Source: Semisulcospira habei
Lineage: Eukaryota; Mollusca; Gastropoda; Semisulcospiridae
NCBI GenBank assembly: GCA_036245525.1
Contig: BTPG01000007.1
Location: forward strand, 120,422,132 to 120,486,131
Direction: 5' to 3'
Length of the DNA stretch: 64,000 nt
In this document: one piece after another, positions 52,429-63,800 of the stretch
How the letters are laid out: each line of letters begins with the position of its first letter
Position numbering within the stretch: the stretch's first letter is position 1
Notes under the pieces: model-generated
Seen by the model: only the letters and a program-made list of their open reading frames with translations
Told to the model about the DNA's origin: nothing
The model's database searches: none
Program-made: the position numbers and the translations under genes

Positions 52429-52560
52429 ATCAGAACTAGGTCAAATTTGTACGTATTTTAACGAAAACCGCGGATTAAAAGGCACGGACAAACGTGCTAT
52501 ATATTCGCATGTTTGTCTGAGCTTTTAATCCACTGTTGCAGTGTTGACCTACTTCTGATT
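52429..52560. repeat. FB-K palindrome, copy 2
   Basis: ATCAGAACTAGGTCAAATTT and GCGGATTAAAAGGCACGGAC pair with GTCTGAGCTTTTAATCCACT and TTGACCTACTTCTGAT. Confidence 0.62.
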
Positions 52561-52617
52561 TACCGTATGATTAAACCCGTCTCTTGCTCGTGTCTCCTTC
52601 AGTGCTAAGTTCAAAAC

Positions 52618-52761
52618 TATACTGAAGAGCAAAAGAAATGCGACAAATTTGGAATCATCGGAAACACTAAAGAAATGCGACAATTTTGGAATTATCGGAA
52701 ACACTTTAAAGTGTTTCCGATGATTCCAAATTTGTCGCATTTCTTTTGCTCTTCGGTATAC
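52618..52761. repeat. FB-I palindrome, copy 2, with duplicated left arm
   Basis: The left side holds AAAGAAATGCGACAAATTTG and, 35-38 bp on, AAAGAAATGCGACAATTTTG, each followed by GGAAT-ATCGGAAACACT. The right side has one matching arm ending GTCGCATTTCTTTTGCTCTT. Confidence 0.72.
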
Positions 52762-53037
52762 TTACCCGGCCCCTCGGTCAGTCGGTTAGTTAGTCAATTT
52801 CACTGTATTTTGATTATCATTTTCGATCGCTTATTTTATAAATCTCTTTGTTCTGTCTCACTTGTAAAGAAAATTTGGCTGATAACTTCTGATTTTTTAA
52901 AAAATAATTTATTTTCGTCAGTTAATTTTTTTTATTTAATTTTTCTTTTAGACGTTTGACGTTTTCCTAAGGACGTCACATTGATGACAATCACAAGCAC
53001 ACAGACATGCACACACAAACAGGCACAATCAAACACA

Positions 53038-53415
<378 letters not shown>

Positions 53416-53419
53416 GCGA

Positions 53420-53490
53420 ACAAGAGACATAGATTCTTATGAGCCCCTGCATATGCAGGGGCTCATGAGAATCTATGCCTCTTGCAGATG
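53420..53490. mobile_element. TH-C hairpin, CTGCA core
   Basis: ACAAGAGACATAGATTCTTA, TGAGCCCCTGCA, TGCAGGGGCTCATGAGAATC. The core CCCCTGCA/TGCAGGGG differs on both arms from CCCCCGC/GCGGGGG. Confidence 0.75.
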
Positions 53491-53699
53491 GAACAGGCTG
53501 AAGCACTGTTGCGTTCGTGTCTGAACCGGGAAGCTAGCTTGAGGCCTTGTTTTGGAAAAGTGCAGAACTCACATTGGGATGATTTACTGTTTTATACTGT
53601 TGTGGTTTTGTCCTGTGTACTTGGAGACACTGATCGAGATATTTCATTTCACAATATTTCGCAGTTTTATATCAACATTTAAACCACTGAACCCTGACA

Positions 53700-53975
53700 C
53701 TACCACCACAGGCATGGGATCATCGTTCCGAATCGACCACCTCTATAACGGATCATAACACAGGTAGCAGGCAGTATCACAAATTGTGCTATTTCCTAGT
53801 ACCCGTGTTAATGAGGTGATCGAGCTTGTAATGATCACCCCATGCCTGTCACTACAACAGGATTCGGCACTGAACATGATGGTTGAAGGGTTGAGCCAGA
53901 ATAGCTTGGCGCTTCTAGGCGCCAAGCTATTCCTGGCACCACCGTTCAACTATCATGATTGATCTGTCTCCTAAA
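53700..53975. mobile_element. TH-A stem beside a foldback
   Basis: 53710-53855 is an inverted pair (ACAGGCATGGGATCAT and GATCACCCCATGCCTGT). 53865-53975 is a TH-A stem (GATGGTTGAAGGGTTGAGCC, AGAATAGCTTGGCGC and inverse). They may be one element or nested. Confidence 0.55.
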
Positions 53976-54274
53976 CTGTAACTTGATGTAAAAGGCCGAT
54001 TTCCAAATTAGAAATCCAACATTTGGCATAATTTGAAGTGCTGCGTTTACCTCTCGCCAGAGAAATAGTGTCTATTGACATTGGAAAGCATCTTTTCAGC
54101 CTCGCTACTTTTAGTAAGTATGAGAAATGGAACGACACAAAATCAAGATAGCTACGCAGTAGTGTTCAGTTAGTTGCAAGTGCTTATAAACCAGTAATAC
54201 CTAGTAATCCTCGTCCCATTATTTCGTCTCCCGCACGCAGTGAGATGGCCTTAAGTGCATGCTCGGGGTTAAAC

Positions 54275-54520
<246 letters not shown>

Positions 54521-54847
54521 TTTCCTTGCCATTGCCTAATCCTATCTCTACCTATCCCTTCCGAAGTCCGTTCCATCTCAGGCCTCTCTTACTACTCCCC
54601 TCCCCGACCCCTCCCGGCCCTCCCATCCGTCCCCTTGTACCCATTGATCTACCCGTTTCCCACCTGGCGCTATGTGGCGCGCAGCGCTTCCGTGTACATA
54701 CACCAATCGTTTCCTTCTGTCCACAAGATGCACATTCACGCGCCTCGGCTTCCCCAAGTGTCCAAGATTGGGGGCGACTGTCATCTTTACCTTTACCTGG
54801 TCATGGTAACTTTACCTTGCTTTCGTGTCTCCTCATATATCTTTCCA

Positions 54848-54900
54848 CACTGGTTGTCTCCCTCGCTGAGCTAACGCTGAACTGGGAGACAACCAGTATG
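54848..54900. repeat. FB-F palindrome, copy 3
   Basis: CACACTGGTTGTCTCCC pairs with GGGAGACAACCAGTATG around CTCGCTGAGCTAACGCTGAA. Confidence 0.6.
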
Positions 54901-54954
54901 GTATCGAGCCAGTGAAAATTAGAGGAGCCGAAAGTCGTGCTTCACTGAAAATAA

Positions 54955-55084
54955 CAACAACGACAACAACAATAACAACGACATCATCATCATCATCATC
55001 ATCATCATCACCGCCGCCGCCACCGCCACCACCACCATCATCCTCATCCTCATCCTCATCAACAACAACAACAACAACAACAAC
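54955..55084. repeat. trinucleotide tract (AAC, ATC, CCG/CCA, TCC)
   Basis: Runs of ACA, ATC, CGC/CAC, ATCCTC and ACA in series. Confidence 0.92.
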
Positions 55085-55514
55085 AGGGACAGTGACAGCC
55101 TTTTTTGCTTACTGTGAATGCACATATCCTGTATCTGTAATTTGTCAATGTTGCCGTTATAGACCGTGTCTATTTTGCAAAACAATCTCTCTTTTCTCAA
55201 AAATGGACATCTCGCTTTGTCATATCATGGCAGGCTACTTTCTGTTCCTCCTTTCCCTCCGAGGCGAAACCCAGTTCAGTTACATTTTTTCCCCACCCGA
55301 GACGGAGGAGGATTTGACGGTTTAAACGTGGGAGTGTTTTCACAGGTCCCCCATCCTTTGATCGCAACCTTATCCGGTCGCGTGGCGCGGCAAAGTTTAC
55401 GCAAGTCAGGATGAGAGAGTCTGGAAGACTAACGCGTGGTCAAGCCATGGGGAGGTCTCCCTCGTCTTAGTTTGTTACACACGCTGGGCGACATGGGGCG
55501 CAGTGTGGACGGGA
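55085..55514. other. no gene; one FB-H scrap
   Basis: TTTCTCAAAAATGGACATCT at 55194 is an FB-H-like phrase. Otherwise nothing. Confidence 0.35.
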
Positions 55515-56113
55515 TTAACCCTTCCCTGCCGCTGTACGTCGTCGCGGGGCTCACCAGGATCTATGCCTCTTGTTGAAGTATGAAAAGAAAAGGGGAGACT
55601 GCCAGTGCTCATATTTTAAGAAGTTTACAACGTAAAGTAGGTAAGAGCACTGTCAGGGGAGAGAAGTGTGCATGATCGACCAGTGATCATAGATCTACAG
55701 TGGCCAAAGCACACACACACACACACACACACAAAAAGATAGGAAAGAAATACATCCATATGCATTGCTTTCAGTCACTTTCTTAGCGCATCCCCTCTTT
55801 CCTATCTTTTTTGTTTTGTTGTGCTTTGGCCACTGTAGATCTATGATCACTGGTCGATCATGCACACTTCTCTCCCCTGACAGTGCTCTTACCTACTTTA
55901 CTTTGTAAACTTTTTGAAGTATGTTTTTCTTTCTGAAATCTTGGCTCATTCGACTACTGAGAGCCAACACCGTCCAAGGAACGTGGATTCAAATTGGTCG
56001 CAGCAAGAGACATAGATCAAAATGAGCCCCCGCGATAGCGGGGGCTCATTATGATCTATGTCTCTTGCAGTTGGATCGCGTTCACTTTATTTTCTCGGCA
56101 GTCGAGGGGTTAA
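55515..56113. mobile_element. TH-C MITE interrupted by a foldback
   Basis: TTAACCCTTCCCTGCCGCTG at the left and CGGCAGTCGAGGGGTTAA at the right (TTAA 56110-56113). The TH-C body continues after the insert (TCTGAAATCTTGGCTCATTC) and the hairpin is at 56003-56075 (ATAGATCAAAATGAGC and GCTCATTATGATCTAT). A stray TH-C right arm (GCGGGGCTCACCAGGATC) lies before the insert, so the left part is rearranged. Confidence 0.72.
55583..55913. mobile_element. 331-bp foldback with 10-bp target duplication
   Basis: Long inverted arms: GTAAAGTAGGTAAGAGCACT to CTACAGTGGCCAAAGCAC and their inverses (about 55625-55712 and 55819-55910). Flanked by TTGAAGTATG at 55573-55582 and 55914-55923. The middle carries (CA)n and a weaker inner inverted pair (AAAGATAGGAAAGA and CCTCTTTCCTATCTTTT). 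Confidence 0.75.
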
Positions 56114-56283
56114 AGTGGTCACGCAATGGGGAAGGTCTATCTTGTGTAGTACTGATGATTATTGCAGCAACACGAGGCGACATGGACAAAGTCTGGAAGA
56201 GATAAGGGTGAAGTTTCAATGAGAATCTCTTCCTGGATAAGGGTTTTGAAGTCTGCCGCCCTAAGAAGGCAAACGACATTAAG

Positions 56284-56354
56284 TCTGATCCTTGCGAAAA
56301 GCGAGATTGTCACTGTATTGCAAGGACAATCTCGCTTTTCACGAAAGCGGACTT
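56284..56354. repeat. FB-H palindrome
   Basis: CTTGCGAAAAGCGAGATTGT with ACAATCTCGCTTTTCACGAA. Both arms read GATTGTC/GACAATC where other copies have GATTTTC/GAAAATC. Confidence 0.72.
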
Positions 56355-56467
56355 GCTGTCTTTTGCCTGCTTTGGACAGTCTGGGTGTTGGGCAGCCGGT
56401 CTTCCTTCTGAGTCCGTAAAAGTGAAGACGAGAATTGATGATGTCGTGTATCACTGCGCGTCCTAGA

Positions 56468-56673
56468 TTAACCCATTCACTGCCGAAAAAGTGAACGCGA
56501 TCAAACTGCAAGAGACAAAGATCCTCATGAGCCCCCGCGACTGCGGGGGCTCATGAAGATCTGTGCCACTTGCTGAGACCACTTTGTGTCCCTGTTCTTT
56601 GGACAGTTTGGCTTTTTGGTCGTTCAGTGAACACAGCAACAAAATGTACGTTCGTTGGCAGGGAAGGGGTTAA
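56468..56673. mobile_element. TH-C MITE, complete
   Basis: TTAACCCATTCACTGCCGAA to GGCAGGGAAGGGGTTAA. Hairpin with core CCCCCGCGACTGCGGGGG. Confidence 0.9.
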
Positions 56674-57040
56674 TAGATTAGGTCAAGGTCGCTAGGGGTG
56701 GAATTTTGCTGTTAGGTTAATCTAACGCTGTTTAACCATCATTGAAAATAGAATACGCATGTCAATAACAAGAAGAGGCCAACAAAGTAAACTGATGCAC
56801 ATCATGAAAACGAGTTTATTTTTTTGCTAGAAGCCCGTGTCTGTGAAGTCAGCTGGGATTATATTGTAACTAAAGGTATTTGATCAAAGAAAACGATTGG
56901 CAACAACAGCAGAGACCATCATTTTCAAACCTCAACAAAACTAGGCTTATGGCCCCATTCTTCTATTACAATAATCACTTCTTTTTTTTAATATTTTGCA
57001 GTAAAAATGTTTTGGGTGGACGGCCAACGTATTATCTTTT
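56674..57040. other. no gene seen
   Basis: AT-rich, nothing recognised. Confidence 0.4.
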
Positions 57041-57100
57041 GCTGGTCTGTGATTTTCGACCTTACGGCATAGTGCCGTAAGGTCCAAAATCACAGACCAT
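57041..57100. repeat. FB-J palindrome, best copy
   Basis: TGGTCTGTGATTTTCGACCT, TACGGC and the inverse GCCGTAAGGTCCAAAATCAC, AGACCA: almost perfect. Confidence 0.75.
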
Positions 57101-57411
57101 CACACACACATGCTGTGCACTTGAGACAAATAGCACCAAAACACACACACACACACAAAAGGGTCCGTGCGCATGAGGCAAGTGTTCAAAAGAACGACAC
57201 TGAGCCTGAATTAACTCAGAGACACACACGAAATCCTTGTTTTGAATTCACCCTTTAAAAAAAAAAAATCCTTAGTTGAAGTTCCCTAAAGTTCGTCTAA
57301 GTTCCCTCAAAGGCAGACGAGCGGAAAGACATTGGCGAGACGGACCTGTAGTTCTTTGCCTCCAAGAGCCAATCTGTCGGAGAGGATAATCGAGTATGAT
57401 GGGACGAGCAC

Positions 57412-57520
57412 TGTTGGATCGACCGTGATAGTTCAAGGGTGGTGCCTGATTAGCTTGGCGCCTGCGGCGCCAAGCTAATCAGGCACCACCCTTGAACTGT
57501 CACGGTCGATCCATCTCCCA
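57412..57520. mobile_element. TH-A stem, CCTGATTAGC type
   Basis: GATCGACCGTGATAGTTCAA, GTGCCTGATTAGCTTGGCGC and exact inverse (GCGCCAAGCTAATCAGGCAC). A fifth stem variant with both arms matching. TTAA ends not found. Confidence 0.75.
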
Positions 57521-57900
57521 CGCTCTGTATAGTAATATAACCAGATGTTCTCTTTAGACCATGCTACATAATGTGAGCTCTTCTGTTTTTCGTTATGAAT
57601 GGCAAGAAACCGATACCGAAACTGCAGTAAGAGAATTACGAAATACGGGCATTCCGCAACGATTGCGTTGGTCGAAAATGTATAGTTAATGACAATCATA
57701 ACATCACAAAGAAGACGTCAAGACAAAGCCCTTGTGCCCATGACAAACAGCCCTTTAATTAGTAAATGTGTATGAATATTCCTTGTTAGGCAGATGAATG
57801 AATGCATTCCAAGACCAAAACAAGTGATTGTCAAACGTGCATAGAACATCCCAAAGAAGAAAACAACAAATTGTGGTGCAATTCTTTTTTCCTTGTTTCT
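57521..57900. other. no gene seen
   Basis: AT-rich, no feature recognised. Confidence 0.4.
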
Positions 57901-57919
57901 TCCTTCGTTGGGGGTGTTC

Positions 57920-58071
57920 TTTGAATGAGTCAATGAATGAATGAACAAATGAATGAATGAAAGAATGAATGAATGAATGATGAATGAAAAATGAACGAAC
58001 GAACGACCGAACTAAGAACAAACGAACGAATCAAGCAATCAATCAATCAGCCAGGCAATCAATCAATCAAC

Positions 58072-58161
<90 letters not shown>

Positions 58162-58370
58162 GTCAGTCAGTCAGTCAGTCAAGTCAAGTCAAGTCAAGTC
58201 AAGTCAAGAAGTCAAGGCAAGTCAAGGCAAGTCAAGGCCAGGCCAGGCCAGGCCAGGCCAGTCTAGTCCAGTCCAGTCCAAAGTCAAGTCAAGTCAAGTC
58301 AAGTCAAATCGAACGAATGAATGAATGAATGAATGAATGAATGAATGAATGAATGAATGAATGAATGATG
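57920..58370. repeat. compound tetranucleotide/pentanucleotide tract
   Basis: (GAAT)n, (AACG)n, (AATC)n, (AGTC)n, (AAGTC)n, (GGCCA)n, (AAGTC)n and (GAAT)n in series over 450 bp. The order is roughly symmetric, starting and ending with GAAT. Confidence 0.94.
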
Positions 58371-58492
58371 CGTATCCAGGCTTACATTCCAAACATTGCA
58401 GTTTGACAGGCATGAATCCAGGTGGTATAATTTTCATCGAACTATGCGAACAAACTCAAGTTGTACATTGGTTTATAAAGGCCTACACAGTT

Positions 58493-58573
58493 TTAACACA
58501 TTCGAGACGTGCCGCAGCCGGATACGCGGCGCAAAGCCGCGTATCCGGATGCAGCACGTCTCGAATGTGTTAA
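58493..58573. mobile_element. TH-B short palindromic MITE
   Basis: 81 bp from TTAA (58493) to TTAA (58573): TTAACACATTCGAGACGTGC with inverse GCACGTCTCGAATGTGTTAA and stem CCGGATACGCGGC. Confidence 0.88.
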
Positions 58574-58899
58574 AAATGTGCACGGTGTTCATTTTTTTCT
58601 CTGTGGGTCGTGTATGCACCATCGATACAAATCACGTCGTACGCTTCAGGTTTTGTACCGCGGCGGCGACACAGGCAATTCTACACAAGCCGTCCGACGC
58701 CACCCGGTACAAATATCGGGTAGCCTCTGAGTAGAGATGGCTGGTGGCGAGCCCCGCCGGGTATCCTCTGGCTAATCTGCTTGTTTGGGGCTGCCTTTGA
58801 GGCGACACGATCCAGGGTCAGGGGTTACGACCCCAGCTAAGTCAGCAGGCGTCACGCTGGAGGAGGTGTGGTCGTGACAGGGAGAGAGAGTGAGAGGGG

Positions 58900-58902
<3 letters not shown>
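58574..58902. other. no gene seen
   Basis: Moderately GC-rich; the phrase GGGGTTACGACCCCAGCTAA at 58824 is a minor palindrome. No tRNA cloverleaf. Confidence 0.35.

Positions 58903-58990
<88 letters not shown>
58903..58990. repeat. (GA)n microsatellite
   Basis: About 88 bp of GA. Confidence 0.95.
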
Positions 58991-58994
<4 letters not shown>

Positions 58995-59390
58995 TACGGT
59001 GAGTGCGTATATGCATGTGATACGTGTCGACATTTCCTCTTATTCTAAAAGTACTTGAAAATATTGTGGGCATCACACAAATACTTATTCATTAACTTAG
59101 TGACTGATTTCATATTAATCGAAAGTGCGGCCTCTTGGGACCTTCAACCTTGTTTAGATCGCCGCGACCTACAACATTCTTTAGACGTCATTCTTGCAAT
59201 TTTCTTCTTATATTGTTCCAAAATGCGACATCATTCTCTCTGGGATATGTTGCCTGCAGTGACGTGAAACTCAAATAACGTCATACCACAGAGTGAAGGC
59301 CACAACTCGAAAGCGAGGCTTCTGGAGACCTTCACCTCATAAATATTCCAGAAAATCGCGAAGTAAGTGAACGCGCTTTTTGTGACGAAA
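58991..59390. other. no gene seen
   Basis: AT-rich, nothing recognised. Confidence 0.4.
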
Positions 59391-59557
59391 AGTCCATTTT
59401 TTTTAGAAAAGCGAGATTTCATTATAATAAAATGAATAGCTTTTTCACAAAAAACAAAACAAAACAAAACAAAATAGATGTTACTGTCTTTTGCCTTCAC
59501 GGACCAGATCCATCTGCCAGTGAGCAAAGGCCATCAGCCCGATGGCCTTTTGCGCAC
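59391..59557. repeat. FB-H copy and FB-G mini-palindrome
   Basis: FB-H: TTTTAGAAAAGCGAGATTTC with AATGAATAGCTTTTTCAC (59391-59451), followed by the usual TTACTGTCTTTTGCCTTCAC. FB-G: TGAGCAAAGGCCATCAGCCC and GATGGCCTTTTGCGCA (59521-59557). Confidence 0.55.
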
Positions 59558-59924
59558 AGGTCTGTGCATTATGGCCAAAGTATCCTTTGACTAGACCGTA
59601 AGTTAGGACGTGCCGCATTCTTTTGACCTCATCTGTATGAAGTAAAACTCGGGCAAACGGTTTGGCTCCTGTATCAAGGGCGGGGGGAAGAGGGGGGTGG
59701 GAGTGGGGGGGGGGGGTGAGGGGGGAATCGGGTTGGGGTTAGAGGGGGAGAAGAGGGGTGGGGGTGGGTGGGTGTGGGGTCGGAAAGGGCGGCGTGAAAG
59801 GGTGACGGTGCCAAAAGTGTATCACACAAAGTTCAATCACTTCAAACGGCTGCCTCCAAACAGACTTGTAACAGGACTTGTCAAGTCGCACTAGCCAAAA
59901 GAATTTCACTCACACGCGTAACCC
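59558..59924. other. G-rich stretch, no gene
   Basis: 59680-59800 is G-rich low-complexity sequence. No coding support. Confidence 0.4.
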
Positions 59925-60085
59925 AGTCAAGCCTGGCCCTGACACGCAAGATATGGCTTGGCCATGATAGTTCAAGGGTGGTGCCAGACTAGCTTAGCGC
60001 CTAGAGGCGCCAAGCTATTCTGGAACCACCCTTGAACTATCAAGGTCGGTCTGTGTCTTGAGGACATTTTTTCCGTCTCAAATGG
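59925..60085. mobile_element. TH-A MITE
   Basis: GTAACCCAGTCAAGCCTGGC at the left is a decayed terminus. Stem GATAGTTCAAGGGTGGTGCC with inverse; centre GCTTAGCGCC/GGCGCCAAGC has one mismatch. Confidence 0.7.
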
Positions 60086-60117
60086 CTGAAAAGTAAGCAA
60101 ATGAAGCGGATCCCTTG

Positions 60118-60190
60118 ACCAGCAAGAGACACAGATTCACATGAGTTTCTGTGACTGCAGGGACTCATGAGAATCTAAGCCACTTGAAGA
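60118..60190. repeat. TH-C hairpin, decayed
   Basis: AGCAAGAGACACAGATTCAC with CATGAGAATCTAAGCCACTT. Confidence 0.55.
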
Positions 60191-60838
60191 TGGAATGAAA
60201 ATACATGTTTATATTATTATATACACCAGTCATTTACGCCGAGATGGAATAGTTTGTCTCAGTCACGGAAATTTTCTGACACTGAAAAACATCCAAGCAT
60301 TCGAAAATCAAAAGGCTTTGTCGAATTTCCGGTTCGGACTGACACAAACACCGTGAGGTTTAGTTGAAAATCCAGATCGGAAAAGATGCAGAACCAGTTG
60401 AACGTTCACCGCATGTCAGAGCAAAGGGGGACTATTTGATGGAGTGAGCGGGACTACCATTCAGGCATCGAGCACCAAGCATCTACAGAAGCATAGAGTT
60501 AAATACGAGCCCTCGAAGTTAGCATCTGTGTTTCTCCAGCGGAAGGTCATCGCGGTGTCAGCCTTGGACTGTATTGTTTGGTGTGCGTGGCTGTGTCGGA
60601 TGTTAAACCTCAAAGTTAATACCTCTGATAATGTGAAATGTTATAAAATCGCTCGAATTATTTCTTTATTTAGTTATTTATTTAACCTATTCAAGGCCAA
60701 GTAAAAGTATACACATACCAAGGAGAATTATTCAGCGCTGTTCAGACACCAAATCGCCAGCTCACATAAAAATACGCAGGTAAATAATAAGAGATCATGT
60801 ACAGCATCTAACCGTTTTCTGTCCATCGCTTAGTATGT
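60191..60838. other. no gene seen
   Basis: Nothing recognised. Confidence 0.4.
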
Positions 60839-61060
60839 GGACTATTCTACAAGCGCTAGCCTCGCTTATCTGGTTTGCAAGTAAAATTAAATACAAACAA
60901 ACCGCAAGAGATATAGATCCTCAAGAGCCCCCGCAATTGCAGGGGCTCATGAGGATCTACGCCTCTTGCTGAATCCTCTTTGAGTCCATGTTCCTTTGAC
61001 GGCTGAAGATCTTTGGCGATGAATTCACCGGCCAAGGATTTGAAAATACAATCTGCGTCC
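60839..61060. mobile_element. FB-D scrap joined to TH-C MITE
   Basis: AGCGCTAGCCTCGCTTATCT then GGTTTG (60850-60879) is the end of FB-D. It is followed by the TH-C hairpin GCAAGAGATATAGATCCTC with core CCCCCGCAATTGCAGGGG and body CCATGTTCCTTTGACGGC. FB-D meets TH-C here as it does near 23811. Confidence 0.65.
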
Positions 61061-61133
61061 ACTGGCAGTCAACGCGCGTATAATTTTACTTCGCTGAACA
61101 GATACCCGTGCGAAGTGTAGTGCCTTGAGCAGG

Positions 61134-62139
61134 TGTTACGATTGTGGTTGTGTTGTTCTGTGGTAGCATGCATGCATTGATCGTAGGAAACGATCCGATA
61201 TTTATTTGAGCTATCATGATTACGAATCACTGACGTACCTTTTTGGCAAGATTCGCTATCGTTCGCACAGAGAGCGGAATTGATTGTCTTTTGATACACG
61301 GAGTTGAATCCCGAAGACTGAGTCTAGAAGCCGATCTAATAATCTCCGTTGTTTTCTGTGCGCGTGAAGTTAGCAGCCAGTATGTGTTACGAAAAGTCGT
61401 GAAACTTTTGGAGAATTCGGGCAAGGTCGTTAACTGTGTAGCGTACTCTTGTGTGACGTCATTACACAACGGGATTTCCCAAAATTGGGGTTGAAATTAG
61501 CAGTCGAATTTTGTAGACTATTGTATTCTATTCTAGAAAGTTCTTTATCATCAATATTTATGACTTTCGGTTACGTGTTCCGTTCTCAGTGATTGGTTGC
61601 GTTGTATGAATTTGCTGGATTATTCTGGAAAGCCTGATACTATAAAAGACTGTGTTTTGAAGCGCGTGTGTACATGCCGGTCCCAAGCCCGGATGAGAAG
61701 GAGGAGGGAAAAGCCTACGCCAAACTACAAACCACCATGCTACAAGTGCAGTAACTACGCCAAAACTGCTAGTCTCCGATCACTTCTAGTGCCAGTGGGA
61801 CAGTAAACTGGAACAAAGCGCGTGTGTACATTGTCAGTGACGAAGTTATGCAGTGTATAGTGATGTACATTGTAAGAGAGACGCATTGTGTCAGAAGTGT
61901 TTACATTTTGTATAGGAGACATTGTATCAGTGCTGGTGCATTTGTGAATGCATTGTGTGGAGATCGCATCGCTGCAATAAATTATTGTTGGGCCGGAACG
62001 GCTGTTACTCCAGTGTGGTCTACACCCTTAAGCCACGTGTGACGGGTTGCAGCTGAGTGAAGTTTCTTTAAAAGAACCTTACGTGCGTGCCGTCTGGTGT
62101 GATATCATACTACGACCACGACTCAGTCAACACGTAACA
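61134..62139 (+). mobile_element. solo LTR of a TG...CA LTR retrotransposon
   Basis: 1,006 bp from TGTTACG (61134-61140) to CGTAACA (62133-62139), with perfect 7-bp terminal inverted repeats. Flanked by the 5-bp duplication GCAGG (61129-61133, 62140-62144). TATAAAAG at 61641-61648 and AATAAA at 61976-61981 are the expected promoter and polyadenylation signals, giving U3 of about 530 bp and the plus orientation. No internal region is attached, so it is a solo LTR left by recombination between two LTRs. The 5-bp TSD fits Gypsy- or BEL-type elements (Copia also gives 5); the superfamily cannot be told from the LTR. Confidence 0.88.
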
Positions 62140-62144
62140 GCAGG

Positions 62145-62569
62145 ATTTAAGCTCATTCATCCAACTCAGTGAGACTTTACTGTAGACTTGTCTGGAACGC
62201 AAAGAGTGTGGGAAATCAGAGGTGCAGGCTGTGAATCTATCCCCCCGAACATCCCCATCCCATAATTTCTGACGACTGAAGTGCAGCTCCCACAAGCGTT
62301 GGAGTGCCCTTCTATTTATTCCTTCCTTATCTGCAAGAGACATAGATTTGCATCGATCTCTGCAGACGCGCGGGCTGGTGAGAATATAGACTCAGCATAG
62401 GGAAACGATTACTTCTACGTCCATCTCAGATGGAGAAAGTTCCCGGTGCTTAAAACGCACGACTGTGCTTTCAAGGACCTATTTGTTTTATTGGTTCATG
62501 TGATGCCCGTTTTCTGGCACTGAGGTTGGCAACTCACGCAGTTTTCGATGTTGGTGTCACTGCCGTAAA
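62145..62569. other. no gene; TH-C scrap at 62332-62395
   Basis: GCAAGAGACATAGATTTGCA then GGGCTGGTGAGAATATAGAC is a decayed TH-C hairpin. Confidence 0.4.
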
Positions 62570-62690
62570 GAAAAATGTTACCCCTTGAACTGCCGGAGCC
62601 CAGCGACCAACATATGCAAGAGACATAGATCCTCATAAGCACCCGCTGACGCGGGGGCTCATAAGATCTATGTCTCTTGCTATGCTTCGT
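62570..62690. mobile_element. TH-C MITE, right end unclear
   Basis: Left GTTACCCCTTGAACTGCCGG (decayed TTAA). Hairpin GCAAGAGACATAGATCCTC/AAGATCTATGTCTCTTGC; the arms share CATAAGC/GCTCATAAG in place of CATGAGC. Confidence 0.72.
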
Positions 62691-62821
62691 TCGTGTCCGT
62701 GTGACTCAAGCAAGGTTATCAGCATTGCAAATCCTTGTTTTCGGCCTAGATTTTATATGTGTGCTGTTGGTCTGTGGCACTACAGAAAACGCACACTCAC
62801 ACACGCACGCACTCACGCACG

Positions 62822-63512
<691 letters not shown>

Positions 63513-63657
63513 TTAAAACTCATTCAAGGGGCCCAGCGTCAACTGCTGCGGAGGCGTCAGACATCAATAGCTACGAAAGTGACGTACAGCGTTGCCACGG
63601 GGCAACGCTGTACGACACTTTCGTAGCTATTGATGTCGGACACATTGAATGAGTTAA
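63513..63657. mobile_element. TTAA-ended palindromic MITE, separate family
   Basis: TTAAAACTCATTCAAGGGGC at the left and ACATTGAATGAGTTAA at the right. A long stem (GTCAGACATCAATAGCTACG, AAAGTG-CGTACAGCGTTGCC and inverses). It has the same CTCATTCA terminus as TH-A and TH-B but an unrelated stem. Confidence 0.78.
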
Positions 63658-63719
63658 CTGTAGGACACTTGGATGCGTTATTATATCATTCCAGAAAATG
63701 TAAGCACCTAAGCACTTTT

Positions 63720-63800
63720 CTACCTCATTCGAAGGGTGCCGCATTCGGATACGCAACATTAAACCGCGCATCCAGATACAGCATGTCTCGAATGTGTTGA
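63720..63800. mobile_element. TH-B relic
   Basis: CTCATTCGAAGGGTGCCGCA with GCATGTCTCGAATGTGTTGA. Stem heavily mutated. Confidence 0.6.

Noticed and set aside
54526..54915. Proline-rich coding region
   Set aside because: C-rich composition; no domain, and a palindrome (FB-F) lies inside it.
61243..61494. Protein-coding frame of 83 codons
   Set aside because: It lies in the U3 part of the solo LTR and has no recognisable domain.
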